Shown here piece by piece: positions 1-11,700 of a DNA stretch of 64,000 bases; the first letter of the stretch is position 1, and each line of letters starts with the position of its first letter. The position numbers and the translations under genes are program-made. Source of the stretch: Pestalotiopsis fici W106-1 (taxonomy: Eukaryota; Ascomycota; Sordariomycetes; Amphisphaeriales; Sporocadaceae); assembly GCF_000516985.1 (NCBI RefSeq), contig NW_006917102.1, positions 2,148,258 through 2,212,257 on the forward strand, read 5' to 3'. The notes beneath the pieces were generated by a model. It saw nothing but the letters and a program-made list of their open reading frames with translations. It searched no databases and was not told the origin of the DNA.

Positions 1-788
1 GCGTGACAACCCCATGGGCCCTGGTGAGATTTACGAGCTCCAGAACATCAAGATCCTCTTGAAGCGTATCCCTGCCATGATCACCTGTGGTGCTCTCTAC
101 GGTTTTCATTACGACATTCACGCTGCCCAGACAGGTGTTGAGGGAACTCCCGAGGGTGCTCGCATGCAGAGAGTCTACTCCTACGCCGAGAAGTACCCCA
201 ACGAGGTCGAGCACTCCTTCTCGTTCATCCAGGTCATCACGGCCTGCACGGCTTCGTTCGCTCACGGCGCCAACGATATTGGAAACTCGGTTGGCCCCTG
301 GGCCGTTATCTACTCTGCCTGGTCCACCGGTAGCGCTGCTGCCTCCAAGGCATCCGTCCCTGTCTGGCAGCTGGCCGTTCTGGCCATCATGATCTCGTTG
401 GGTTTGATCACTTACGGCTACAACATCATGAAGGGTAAGCCACCACCGTCTCGCCGCCTTGCGAAGAACTCCCCACCATTTACTGACCTGATTTCTAGTC
501 ATGGGCAACAAGCTCACTTATCACTCTCCATCGCGTGGCTCGTCTATGGAGATGGGCGCTGCCATCACAGTCTTGATCTTTTCTCAGTTCTCGCTCCCAG
601 TGTCGACTTCCATGTGCATCACGGGAGCCACCGTCGGCGTCGGCCTGTGCAACGGCACATTCAAGGCCGTCAACTGGCAGCGTGTCGGTCTCTTGGTCCT
701 GTCCTGGATCATGACCATCCCCATCGCCGGTACCCTTGGAGGTGTCCTGATGGGTCTCTTCCTCAACGCTCCTCACTTTTCCTCTTGA
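1..788 (+). CDS. Na+/inorganic phosphate symporter, PiT/Pho89 family, C-terminal part
   Basis: The gene is cut by the left edge; the last 240 residues are visible. It is read in the frame starting at base 2, with one intron at 435-498 (donor after AAG G, acceptor TTCTAG). Splicing gives the junction NIMKVMGNKLTYHSP and the protein stops at 786-788. The motif GANDIGNSVGPW matches the PiT-family signature GANDxxN, here the C-terminal copy. It is followed by hydrophobic segments (LAVLAIMISLGLITYGYNIM, GAAITVLIFSQFSLPVS, and a final glycine-rich helix). By family knowledge such proteins sit in the plasma membrane, couple Na+ to high-affinity phosphate uptake and are usually induced by phosphate starvation. 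No regulatory region is visible because the 5' end lies outside. The family call is firm; identity as the PHO89 orthologue rather than a paralogue is likely but unproven. Confidence 0.93.
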
Positions 789-1914
789 AAGAAAAATAAA
801 ATAACTAGTGTGGTTGAGGCCGCATTTCCTAATGAATGTACCGATACCCGAACGACATTTGATATGCCATAGATTATATACTCTGACAGTAACATTTCAA
901 AAGCTTGTGCATTTTTTCTCTATTTCCATTTTATCTCACATCAAGTAGTCCCAAGTTATCTAAAGCCTCTGTGTTGAAGGCATTGAAATCGTCTTTTATT
1001 TTTCTCCCCATTCTTGATTCCTGAAAGGTCGTAGTTGTGAATCAGCCATCAATATGCCTTATGTCTCCTGATATCCTCGACTTGGTTGTTCTTCCCATCT
1101 ATGAATCCTACATCTTTTCGTCCATGTTCTTCTCGCATTCCGTAGTAAATCGGGTTTCCTAGATGTGCTCTTTGGCATGTGAATCATGATTTTCGTAAGT
1201 TTCTCTTGTGCCGTGTCACTCTTGCCCGTACTTCCGCCCTTGGAAGCCGAGATATTCTGCGTAAAAGCCACAGCTCTGGAAAGTGCTGTTGAAGGTTGCA
1301 ATACAGGCGCCTGCATCATGAAAGCCTTGCCATCATTAGCACTTCCAGAAGTGGCGTTTCGTGCCATGACCACTGAAGGAGCCGGGGGATTTGGAGTACT
1401 TGATGACCTGGAGCGTCGAATTTTTAGCGGTCAGCCTATGATGAATTCGGATTGTACCTACAGAGTATTTTGGAGTTGAACAAAGAAACCAATCATGGCG
1501 CAGAGAGGGCATTATGTACGATTGTCGTCTGTAGAAGTAAATTGAAAATGCTCAAGCCTTTGCATGATTCATTTGTATTCGCCGAGGTTACGATGCATGA
1601 AAGAAAGGGTGGGTGATCCCGAAACAATTTATTCTATGATTCACCAATGCCCGGTGCTTGGGTTGGATTCATCCATTTATAAAACACAATCATTAAAACT
1701 TCCTGACCTTGGTTGTCTCGGCTGAACTCCTGTCAACTCCAATGTTTCTTGATGCGCGTTGCGTGTGACCGCAAACAGTGTGCGTTATCGTCTTTCCGAC
1801 TGGAAGCGAAGACCGTCTCTAATGAAGTCAAATTCCAGTAATCTCACCCCCGAAGGAATAGGGCAGGCATCCTTCACCACCACAGAGTGTACCCATAGGG
1901 CACCTCGTGACAGC
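789..1914. other. Intergenic region, no supported gene
   Basis: This stretch holds the 3' flank of the phosphate transporter and the 3' flank of the convergent small zinc-finger gene. Open frames of about 100 codons exist on both strands around 1059-1479. They overlap one another, have no family resemblance I recognise and lack convincing splice or start context. I leave them uncalled. Confidence 0.5.
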
Positions 1915-2311
1915 CTAAAAGTCGTTGGGCCAGCACTTTTCCTTGGGCCACAGCTTAGGGTCGTGGGTGCCAGCGTGCACCTCCAACTGGATTTTGTTGG
2001 TGTTGACAATCTCCTTGCGACAGTTTTGGCACTGAATCAACAGGGTTAGTCATGTAGTAATCCATTGTGCATTTCTATCCAAGCCTTACGATGGATGTGG
2101 GCTTGGGAGCCTTGACCGGGAGACCATTGGCCTTGACGGCGGCGCGAGTACCGGCCTTATCACCAGCCTTCTGCTCACGAGCTCTCTAGTGGGGGGGGAG
2201 TTCAGTGTCAGTCAAATGATGTATGTGCGGGCGTTGTAAACAGGTCACAAATCCGTCGTGTCACAACTGGTGTGCTTCATCACCTACTCTGTCCTTCTTG
2301 CTGATGGGCAT
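1915..2311 (-). CDS. Small zinc-finger-like conserved fungal protein (78 aa, 3 exons)
   Basis: Assembled by hand from splice signals on the minus strand. Exon 1 is 2288-2311 (ATG at 2309-2311), exon 2 is 2090-2185, exon 3 is 1915-2031. The introns are 2186-2287 (GTAGGT...CTAG) and 2032-2089 (GTAAGG, branch CTAAC, CAG). The product starts MPISKKDRRAREQKAGDKAG, has a basic Lys/Ala-rich first half, then a C-x2-C-x14-H-x3-H pattern (CQNC ... EVHAGTHD), and ends KEKCWPNDF. The Cys/His spacing suggests one bound zinc. Short basic proteins of this build are widely conserved in Pezizomycotina, from general recollection, and their function is unknown to me. It is convergent with the phosphate transporter and separated from it by about 1.1 kb. 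All exon junctions keep frame, and the 237-nt coding length gives exactly 79 codons. Confidence in the gene is good; function is open. Confidence 0.8.
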
Positions 2312-3220
2312 GATGATAATGATCTGTGGAGGGGACTTCTTGAAATCTTGCAATGTTGTAGAATCAAAGACGCGGTCAAGAGGAGAGAAAAAAAAAATTG
2401 GAAACAGAGAAAAGAGCAAGAGGGAAAAAAATCCATCGAAAGCTCTGGCGCTTAAAGCAGGGAAACTTCCTAATTCGGCTAGTTCAATATTTTCTAGAGG
2501 GAAGAAGAAAAAAACCACGAAAATACATATTGCTTAATGATTGCTGCATATAAACGTTCACACAAATTAGATGCTGATTTATATAATAACTAGTGTTTTG
2601 AAATCAAATTATCATGCTTAATTAATTACAATCAGGGTTTTTACAAAGAATAAATACAAAGGGGCTATTTGAGAAGACTTTTCCCCGGTATTTATTAGGT
2701 TTAAATCAAAGCATTTTCATTCCAACCTATGACATTCAAATAATAAGTAAATTCTATAATGTGTATAAAGGATTATTAGGTTACGTATAATAACGCAAGT
2801 CAGTTAAATCGTTGCAAAATCATTTACCTTATAAACTTGCAGTCCATTGGCTATCCCTTCTCTTATTATTTTGATTTCATATTTCTCTCTCTTCCCCGTA
2901 AATAGCTAGTTTAACCTGCAAGCTTGGAGGAAACCGATGCGGGGCAGGCAAGAGGAACCTCCGCTTCTCACCACTTTTGAATGAAATCGGAGTTTGCAAA
3001 GGACTTTGCATCTCAAGAAAAAAAAAAGGAGGAGTCATTCGAGGCAGGCAGCTTAATGATTCTTCTAATGTCATGGAATAACCGGTGACCACAAGAGGAA
3101 TCCCAAGCAAGCACTCACTGACTGCACTGGCGCGACAAGAGAACGGGGGAAAGAAAACCTAGGTTAGCAAGACGAGGGAAGGAAAATCAGCAAAAAGGAA
3201 TTGACACATTTGAAATGCTT
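2312..3220. other. Intergenic region with a short AT-rich patch
   Basis: No gene is supported. About 2520-2860 is distinctly AT-rich and could be a small decayed repeat, but I see no terminal repeats. The part nearest 3191-3196 contains the T-run (AAAAA on the plus strand) expected as the Pol III terminator of the adjacent minus-strand tRNA. Confidence 0.5.
3191..3196 (-). terminator. Pol III terminator of tRNA-His
   Basis: On the minus strand a run of five T residues follows the tRNA 3' end by about 25 nt, the usual RNA polymerase III stop signal. Confidence 0.6.
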
Positions 3221-3320
3221 GGCGTCACCCGGAATCGAACCGGGGTCTTCACGGTATTGCCCGTGGTCGCAGAATGATTCACTCCACAACGTGATGTACT
3301 GACCACTATACTATGACACC
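3221..3320 (-). tRNA. tRNA-His (GTG anticodon) with a 29-nt intron
   Basis: The minus strand folds into a full cloverleaf. The acceptor stem GGTGTCA pairs with TGACGCC (one T-G wobble). The D stem is GTAT/GTAC and the anticodon stem is TCACG/CGTGA around the loop TTGTGG. The T arm is CCCGG-TTCGATT-CCGGG, and the variable loop has 4 nt. The anticodon is GTG. A 29-nt intron (plus-strand 3255-3283) lies one base 3' of the anticodon, the canonical eukaryotic site. It contains CAC, which can pair with the anticodon as in typical pre-tRNA introns. The mature length is 71 nt before addition of G-1 and CCA. A T-run terminator follows at 3196-3191 (minus-strand direction). Confidence 0.93.
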
Positions 3321-4658
3321 TCGGCTCTTGTCTGTTGGGGATGAGCGCTTTATTTAAAAATATGACACTAGTATTAGATCCCGCATTAAAAATTTTTCGA
3401 TTTTGCACAAATGAGGGGCTTGCCGATTAGAATGACCTGGGAAAACACTAAACACGACCATGTTACAAGCATCGAAGTATGTTTTTCTCAAAGAAAACCT
3501 TGCAGCTGAGCACTACCAAACTCTTGAATTCAAGAGAATAATTACAGTATCAATATTCCATACACATCTACGAGAGCGAGATACTCTTGTCGACGCAAAC
3601 GCTTGGAGTGGGTTAGAAAAGGGTAGTACAATATAGGTAGTCAGCAGCACGCCTAGGCGAGGCGCAGCTTCACTAAAATCCGCCCATCTGAAGCGGCTGT
3701 GCAGCTGAGTACTAGATGGAGATGCCAACTTTACTTACTGGGTAGGTAGGTAGGTAGGCATTTAATACACTTGATAAGCGGTTACATTAGTTTGGTGGGC
3801 TTTGTTACTGGTGTCCTTCTCCTTCTTCCTGTGTTCCAGCTATGATTCGTCTTTCAGGTGCTCGCTTCATCTTGATCATGTATCTCTGATGTTCGGTCCA
3901 CATGGCGCTGGCGGCGGACTTCTCACTTCGTACCAGTGGCAGTGCCCATGGAGTATGGGCCCGGCTGATTGGTAGACTGCCTTGTCATCCTTCAATCACA
4001 GAATGCTAAACTGCATCTCCTAACAATCTGTCGTTTTGCTGCCTATCATTTGATGAATTGACCATTTCTGGAAATTGATGTGTAAACTTGAAGAAACAGC
4101 ACCCGGAAAAACCCAATCCGTACGCTCATGCTATACCTCTCTCTTAGGGGGTCCCATTGACACATGATTGGTCTTAGACACGAGCAAAAATCGCAGGGCA
4201 TTGCCTGGCTTACAAGGGCCTTTCAGCATTCCTAAGACACATTTCTAGTCATCCTGTGCCCAACGTGCAACGTGCTTATGCCCCGCTACCTGAGGTATCC
4301 AGTGGATGTCGCAAGCCAGTTTATATCCCTATTTACTAGCGTTCCAGACGAAGACACACGCTTGGTATTAAATTTTGAATCCGGTCAAATCACTGCCCGG
4401 ATCCATGATATCGAGACTTGTAGCTGAAGTACATGGGAGAGGCGATGCTCGTGTTCCTATGCTCTACAAAAACCAGCCTGTGTAGCTACGTCCATTTCTT
4501 TGTCTGTCACTTCAAGCCATATATTTGATACATACTCCCAAGCCTTTGTCTGTAGTCTGGGAACAAAGATCAGCGCGCCTTTTATACCTCCGGAGATCTT
4601 GCAAGAAATCACACAGCATCCTCTCATCTTCGGGACATCTAACACAACATTAAGCACT
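3321..4658. other. Intergenic region between tRNA-His and the VWA-Vint gene
   Basis: No gene is supported. It contains a (GGTA)n-like tract near 3740-3760, one of many such tracts in intergenic parts of this window. The 3' part is presumably the promoter and leader of the downstream VWA-Vint gene. Confidence 0.45.
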
Positions 4659-7111
4659 ATGGTAGAACCCCTCTCCCTTTTTTCAAAATTCTCCCTAATA
4701 ACAATATTTAGGTTTTGCGAACAATTAAAGTGCCCAACGGTGGCCAGGAGGCTACTGGGGGTCTTATATCAACATCACCGAGCAACAAATCTACCTTTGT
4801 TTTAGCAGAGGATGTCCAGTTATCAATACATCCCTTGGCCTCCCATGGAGGTCTCATGGTCGGGGTGAAGCCTCCAAGACACCCAAAGGACGGAAGCATG
4901 AAGCACGTACCCTGCGATATTATCTTGGTCATCGACGTGAGCTATAGCATGTCCGGAGCAGCCCCTGTTGTTGGCTTCGACGAACAAGGGAAAGTCACCC
5001 GAGAGCATCCGGGATTGTCGGTTTTGGACATAGCAAAACACGCTGCCCTGACGGTACTAGAAACTCTGGACGACAGTGATCGCCTAGGAATAGTAAAGTT
5101 CAGTGATACAGCTGAGGTGAGTGTTGGTGTTGCCTTCGTGGTTTTTGGGAAAGATCTCGATTCCGGAAAACCAAGCTAAACTCATGATAGATCGTCCAAG
5201 ACCTTCAAGTCATGAACCCAGATAACAAGACAGCTGCAGATGGTTGTATCAGAGCACTGCAGGTAGAAAATTCGACAAATCTCTGGCAGGGCATCGTGGA
5301 AGGCATCAAATTACTCAAAGGTCAAGAGGATTCGGGCCGCAATCCAGCAATATTACTTCTTACAGATGGACAGCCGAATGGCCAGTGAGCATATATACTA
5401 CAGGCTTTATTATACTTAAGGGATATTAAAGTTAACCATACCCTAGTGTTCCTCTCCAAGGCTATATTGGGGGCATTCAAAGCCTGCTGCCGCTCCCAGC
5501 AGCCATTCATACCTTTGGGTTCGGCAACGACATCAAGTCGGATCTTTTGAAATCTATAGCCGAGATTGGAGGCGGTAATTATTCATTCATCCCCGACGCC
5601 GGGATGGTGGTAAGTTATTCGTGAAGATATATCGGTTTCAGAACTCACTTTCGAGATTGACCAAATTTCAGGGCACCGTTTTTGTCAATGCCGTGGCGTA
5701 TCTGCAGTCAACATTCGCCAACCGCTGCGAACTGAGCCTGACATATGGCGAGAATCTGTGCTTCCAACACGGTCTCATGGAAGAGACCACTGGGAGTAAG
5801 GAAGTGGATAATCTCACCACTTTGACTTCTAGACTGACACTCGGCTCCGACAAACTCAAGAAGAAGAGACTCACAATTCCACTTGGTAATATACATTACG
5901 GCCAATCCCGAATGGTCTATTTCAACAGCGATGCACTAGACTGGTCCAAGATGTCTCCCGAGGAGTTGGAAATGACTGTCGAGCTGCGATACTCACGCAT
6001 GAGCAGTACACAATTTGTGGTAGCGGCCCAATGCAACGGACTAGAAACAATCTTGCTGCCTGACTGGGAAGTATCCTACCATCAAAGCCGCGCGATGAGC
6101 TGCAAGTATCTGTCCTCATTCTTCCCTTTTGAGGGAAACGGTGAACGCAAAGCGATCGATCTACTAGCGAGACACATAGTATCGTCCCGGGAGAGATTCA
6201 GTGCCCTGAGCAAGATAATCCCGGCCAAGGATTTTGACGATGCCTACAACAAGTCATTGATACAAGACTTGGAGGGGCAGATCAAACTGGCAGTTTTCAA
6301 CGACAAATACCTTGGCACATGGGGATTACATTTCTTCCTCAGTCTGTGGGACGCGCATGCCAAGCAGATGCGCAATACCTTCAAAGACCCTGGCGTTCAA
6401 CTATATGGTGTCGACAGCCCACTCTTTCTGGAATGCCAAAAGAGGTTGGCATTTGCATTTGACACGTCTGTGCGGCCCCCAGAGCCGAGTCTGAAGCTCG
6501 AAGCCGATGGAAAGTATAGTGACGGCAGGGTGACGGTGTCCATGTCATGGTACAATAGGAGCGACAACCCATGCTTCTCAGCCTCGAGTATGCTCACGTT
6601 GGCCAATGGCCAGGACATTCCCGTCAGCATTCTGCGAAAAGGCTTCGTGCTTCAAACAGCAGCAGGAAGTCGCAAGGTGGCGGTGGTCTTGGAAACCAGG
6701 GTGCGCGAAGTCATCATGTGTAGGGTCAACAAAACCCTCCTGATCACCCCGTGGCATCCCATTATCCATAAAGGCTCGTGGACTTTTCCGGCCACGGTTG
6801 CGACTGGAGCCGTCGTCTACTCGGGCTCGGTCTACTCGATTCTGTTAGAACCTGACACGGATGCACAGGCGCACACTCTCCGAATTGGCGGGGTCTGGGC
6901 TACGACATTGGGCCACGGCGTTACCAGTGGGAGGGATGCCAGAGCGCATCGCTTCCTAGGAAACTATGCCCGAGTCTCGAAAGCATTGGCGATACTAGGA
7001 ATCAGCCCAGACGGCGTTGCCGTCAGTTCTGGAGTCATCCGCGACAAGCGCAGCAAGAGATTGACGGGGTTCAAGAACATCTGCCCCAGCTCAGCGCAGC
7101 TGGAGGCGTGA
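4659..7111 (+). CDS. VWA-Vint protein: von Willebrand A domain plus Hint-type (Vint) domain
   Basis: Predicted exons are 4659-4661 (tentative), 4712-5116, 5191-5384, 5447-5609 and 5672-7111; every junction keeps frame. The VWA domain has an intact MIDAS: DVSYS (DxSxS), the Thr in NSTNLWQGI, and LLLTDGQPN. A further VWA strand reads HTFGFGNDIKSDLL. After a Vwaint-like middle section comes a Hint/Vint module beginning NPCFSASSMLTLANG, with its candidate Cys nucleophile. The TxxH block is ITPWHPI, and a further block reads YSGSVYSILLEP. By family knowledge Vint is a Hint-superfamily fold associated with VWA domains in fungi; autoprocessing has been suggested but is not demonstrated for this protein. 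The N-terminus is uncertain. The exon at 4712 is preceded by a good acceptor (CTAATAAC, TTTAG), and the only nearby phase-0 ATG abuts a GTAGAA donor, giving a 3-nt coding first exon. The start could instead lie further upstream. About 733 residues are encoded from 4712 onward. Confidence 0.85.
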
Positions 7112-8743
7112 CGGATGGATACCTAGTGCCATAGTGTGTGCAGTTAATTGTACGTAAATACCCACTAGGTAGGTAATTGCCACATCACGGTATTTCTCTG
7201 TTGTGGCAGGAACAAGATAAAAATTGCCTGGAAGAATAGCATCCGATCAAAACAGCGGTCGAAATGTGCATGTATATTCTATATTCAAATCAAAATCTTG
7301 AAGAAAAGGTATTACGCAGTGTATTCTGGCTATATACACCATGGCAAATCGAGTCGTCGACGTGCAGATCAGTCTTGGTCTTGGCATGAAGAGCTTGCCC
7401 CCTGGGGCTGAGGCCCTGGGGCCTGGCCTGGTGTCCGATCCCTGCTCGAGCAGGTATAGGCGAGCTGCGGGAGATCGACAGTCATGTTGGACTGCACATG
7501 GCCATCACAAGGTTGGGTACCTGGGTTAGCGGGTCACTGAAAGTTGTTTACTTGGCTGTATGTAGGTACTGAATAGGTAGGTAGAAGTGTGCCGGAGGGC
7601 GTCTCATTCAAATTGTCAAGAATCCAGATCAAACCGAGGCGGCGAGGCACGTTGCAGCGCATTACGAGAACAAATTATAACGTCCCCTACTGAAACAATG
7701 GCTATTGACAGTTCCTGTAGCCTCCTTATGACGTATACTACATGTAACCTAAACCACCTCCATTATGGGAGGGCCGCGAGGAAATGACTCGCAAAGCCAC
7801 GGGTCGAGTGAGAAAACGCGCTCCATCTACCTAGGTCTCCCTCTTCCTCCTCAACTGAGCTGGACGCATCTGGATTCTAGTTTTTCTCACCCGGGCGCTT
7901 GCGACCGAACGTCCAGTTCGTTCAAGGTGGTTAGTAGGTACCTACCTAGGTAATCTTGTGTGTGTATCTCGGAAGGTAGCTTGGTGGATACATACCTAGG
8001 TAGGTCATTACTAGGTAGGTAAATATTGACCTCCGGAGGGAAATAACCGGATTGCTGCAATCTGGGGGGCACGGGTTCAGATAAGGTGCTGCAATCCTGT
8101 GTACATACATCCTGTATTGGGGCACTCGCCACGTGTCCAGAAATTTGCTGGTAACGTCTTGCTGCATTCTGAGTGAAGAGATACTTCCCCACGCACGGAA
8201 CAGGCAGCTTCTTGTTTCATGGCTGGATGTCCTCCCCCACGGGATAGAGGCTGGACGGACTGCTTGCAGTACATGCATCCATTCGATGCCTCTAATCGAT
8301 GCCGCAAGCTTAGGCGAGATCTAGAATGTAGTAGGTAGGTCTAGGCCCCCTCAGCCCTAGCGCTGCTGGTATGAGTGGCGGCATGTTAGGCAAGTCGGCA
8401 TCCCGGATGGATACTGGCAATTTTCAACCCTCTGACCATTCTAGTACCTACGATAGGTATTTCATTGATAGGAGACGGCGACCACCATCCATGGCCGTCA
8501 TTTATCACGAGCTTTAGATAGTAATGCCGCCAACACTTGCAATTGTTCGCGGTATTCTCTAGAAGCTGCGTCATTTGGTCGTTTCTTGATCACCGACCAG
8601 CGCAGGAATGAGGCGGGATCCTCTGAGGCGCTTCCGTTATACCCACTACCCAGGCATCGACAACATTACCAGAGGGTCAAGTTTGTCTTGCATGGCGATG
8701 CAGCAATAGTCTCTCTCCCATCTAGACGCATCTGTATCCGCTC
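7112..8743. other. Intergenic region rich in TAGGTA/ACCTAGGT tracts
   Basis: No gene is supported. Between about 7925 and 8030 there are repeated TAGGTA, ACCTACC and palindromic ACCTAGGT words. More lie near 7570 and 8330. The 3' part should contain the promoter of the histidine kinase gene. Confidence 0.5.
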
Positions 8744-11700
8744 ATGTCTGAGCATGCCAATATTGCAGCCAGTGTGGACGACGACGACGAATGCCGTGAT
8801 GCCACCATCATGACAACGGCCGGACCCGCCATGAACTTCGACTGGACTCGCGATCCACCCCCAGCCAATCTCACGCCTTTTCAGGAGTTCGTCCGGCATG
8901 TCGATTGGGAAGCTTCCTCCATTGGCCCAATGGCCACATGGCCCTCGGAGCTCAAGCAGGTCCTTCGCCTAATGATGGCTGACACGGAACCGCATATATT
9001 GTACTGGGGCCCAAAGTTCACCATTATCTACAATGAGGCATATATACCTCTAGTTGGTGCTAAGCATCCAGCAATGCAGGGGAAAGATGCAGCTGATGTC
9101 TTTCCCGAGTTCTGGCCCTACTTTGACAAGCTCCTCACTCGCCAACGGCTGACTGCAGAAACCTTGAGCGGCGAGGCCGACATGTTCCTCATGGAGCGGC
9201 ATGGATTTCTCGAAGAGACTTACTTTGATTGGAAACTGGTTCCCGTTATTTGTGACGATGGCCAGGTAAAAGGCGCATATGGATGTCCTTCTGACCTGAC
9301 CCTCGACATCATCACAGCACGCCGGGTGGACTGCAGAAAACAGATCGCCAAGCAGATCACAAAGACCAAGAGTTTGAAGGAACTCTGGGATGTGACCTTG
9401 TCCGGCTTGCGCATAGACGAGAAGGACACTCCCTTTGTCTTGTTGTACTCTGTCAAGGAGCAGACAGGTCTGGCGGCGCCTCCGTCGCGTCCGCATTACA
9501 CTTGCCGTCTTGAGGGTTCCATTGGTGTTGACTCTGACCACGTTGCTGCCAAACAATACATTGATGCCCAGTATGATATCGATGGCTTTGCACCACAGAT
9601 CCTAAGTGCCTTCAAGGCCGAAGAGACACTTGTCTTGAAGACGACCGATTCTAGCCTCGAGCCGCTGCTAAGTGGAATTAGAGTAAGCGATCCCCGTTGC
9701 TTTCATTCATTTTTTTTTTCTTTTGCTTTGTTGATTTCCCTCATCTTTACTGCACCAAAAGGGGTGCGAAGAGATAACAAGGAGAAAGGCAGCTGCTGAT
9801 TCTGTAAGCTGTAGTGGAAAGGCTATGGTTCGCCAAGCCACGAACTCGTCATTCTGCCGCTCAAGTCGGATGACGAGATTGTCGCCTTTTTCATCTTTGG
9901 ACTGAACCCTTACCGGAGATATAACCAACTATACGAAGACTTCCTGCGGTCCATCACCGAGGTAATGAGACCGCATATTGCCAGAATCAAGTTGTCCGAG
10001 GAAGTTCAACGCCGTGCGGAAATTGCTCGAAAGGCTACTTCAGACTTTCAGAAGAGCGAGCAAAGATTTGAAAACTTTGCGGCACGCTCTACAATTGGCC
10101 TTGCGGTTGCTGGCCTTGATCGCAACATCATGTATGCCAATGACGCTTGGTACAAGTTTGCCGGACTAGACCCGACCAGAAATGATTATGACGACTGGCT
10201 GGCGACTATAGTCGAGGAAGACTTGCCCTTGGTTAAGGAGTGGTGGAATAAGGTCCTCGTTGAGAAGAAAGCTGGCCAATTTCAGTATCGGTGCAAAATT
10301 CCATTTCGTCAGGGTCACATGTACTCGGACTATAAAACAGCCATCTGCGCTGGTAAGTGCTTATGATGTTATTACACGCCCTCACCATCAATATTCCCTA
10401 TTCAACATGACCGTCCATGTTTCATCTCTTCTTTCTTTCACCCCTCGAGAAGAAAGGCAAGAAGGAGGTAGACGAACTACATATAGAGAAACCTGCAGCT
10501 AGCATGCATCTATCGACAATAACAATAATGTGTATGAGAAGCACTGACAATATAATGTAGTATATCCGGATCTTAACGAAAGCCAGGAGATCGAAAGTGT
10601 TATGGGCCTCGTAGTCGACATCTCTGAGTTGAAATGGAATGAAGAACAACTCAGTGATCGGTCCAAGGCTTTTGAGGCATCGGAGAGCAAGTGGAGAAAT
10701 TATGCAGAGAATTGCCCCCTTGGAATCGTGCGAACAGACGGAGAAGGTCACGTCCAATACGGTTAGTCATTGATAATGCCCAACGAAATGTAGCTCGAGT
10801 GCTATATGAGTTTTGGATCAGAGGCCACACCTCTCCCGGCCGCCAGATGCTAAATTATTCGAATAGGTAACGATGCCTGGCACGCTTACTACGGCTTTAC
10901 TCGGGGCCAAGTCACTGGCGCACAGCCTTGGCTGCCGTTCATTGCCGACAACTGCCTCAAACGATGGGATGAGTGCTTTCGAAGCTTCAGCAAAAAGCCT
11001 GGACCAAGGACTATGGAGCTCAAACTGAAGAACAGAGTTTACTCGGTCCAAGAAGGAGACCATTCCATCGAGAATGGTGTGTATATACTAATCACGGGCT
11101 TCTCCGAGTTCAAGAACGATGGCACAGTCGATCACATCGATTTCTGGGTCACTGGTGGTCAGTATAAATACCCTATGCCAGCCTAAACCAAGTATCGATT
11201 GGAAGGAAGCTAACAAAGTCGTCGTAGCGTATATGTTTATTTCCCATTCTACTCATCGGACGCGGTTTCCAAGTAGCCCATCTTGTTGTGTCTGTGAGCC
11301 GACTCGACTGAGCAACGAAACTAAATTTTCACAGATATCAGCGCCCAAAAGATGGCAGCAAAGATCTTGACGGACAAAATGGACGAGGCCATTCGCTTGA
11401 AGACGCACCAAGAACGATTCATCGACATGATCAGTCACGAAATTCGCAATCCTCTTTCGGCTGTCCTGCACTGCGGAGAGGAAGTGGTGGGTGCTATGAA
11501 GGCAAGCTCAAAGGTATTGAAGGCGGCGCTCGCCGACGCATCCGGGCCACCACAGAACGAACACACTGTCATAAGTCAGCATATTGAGAATGCACTAGAT
11601 GCAGCAAACACAATCATGTATTGTGTGCAGCATCAGAAGCAAATCGTCGACGATGTCCTCACGCTCTCGAAACTTGATGCAGATCTTCTAGTAGTGTCTC

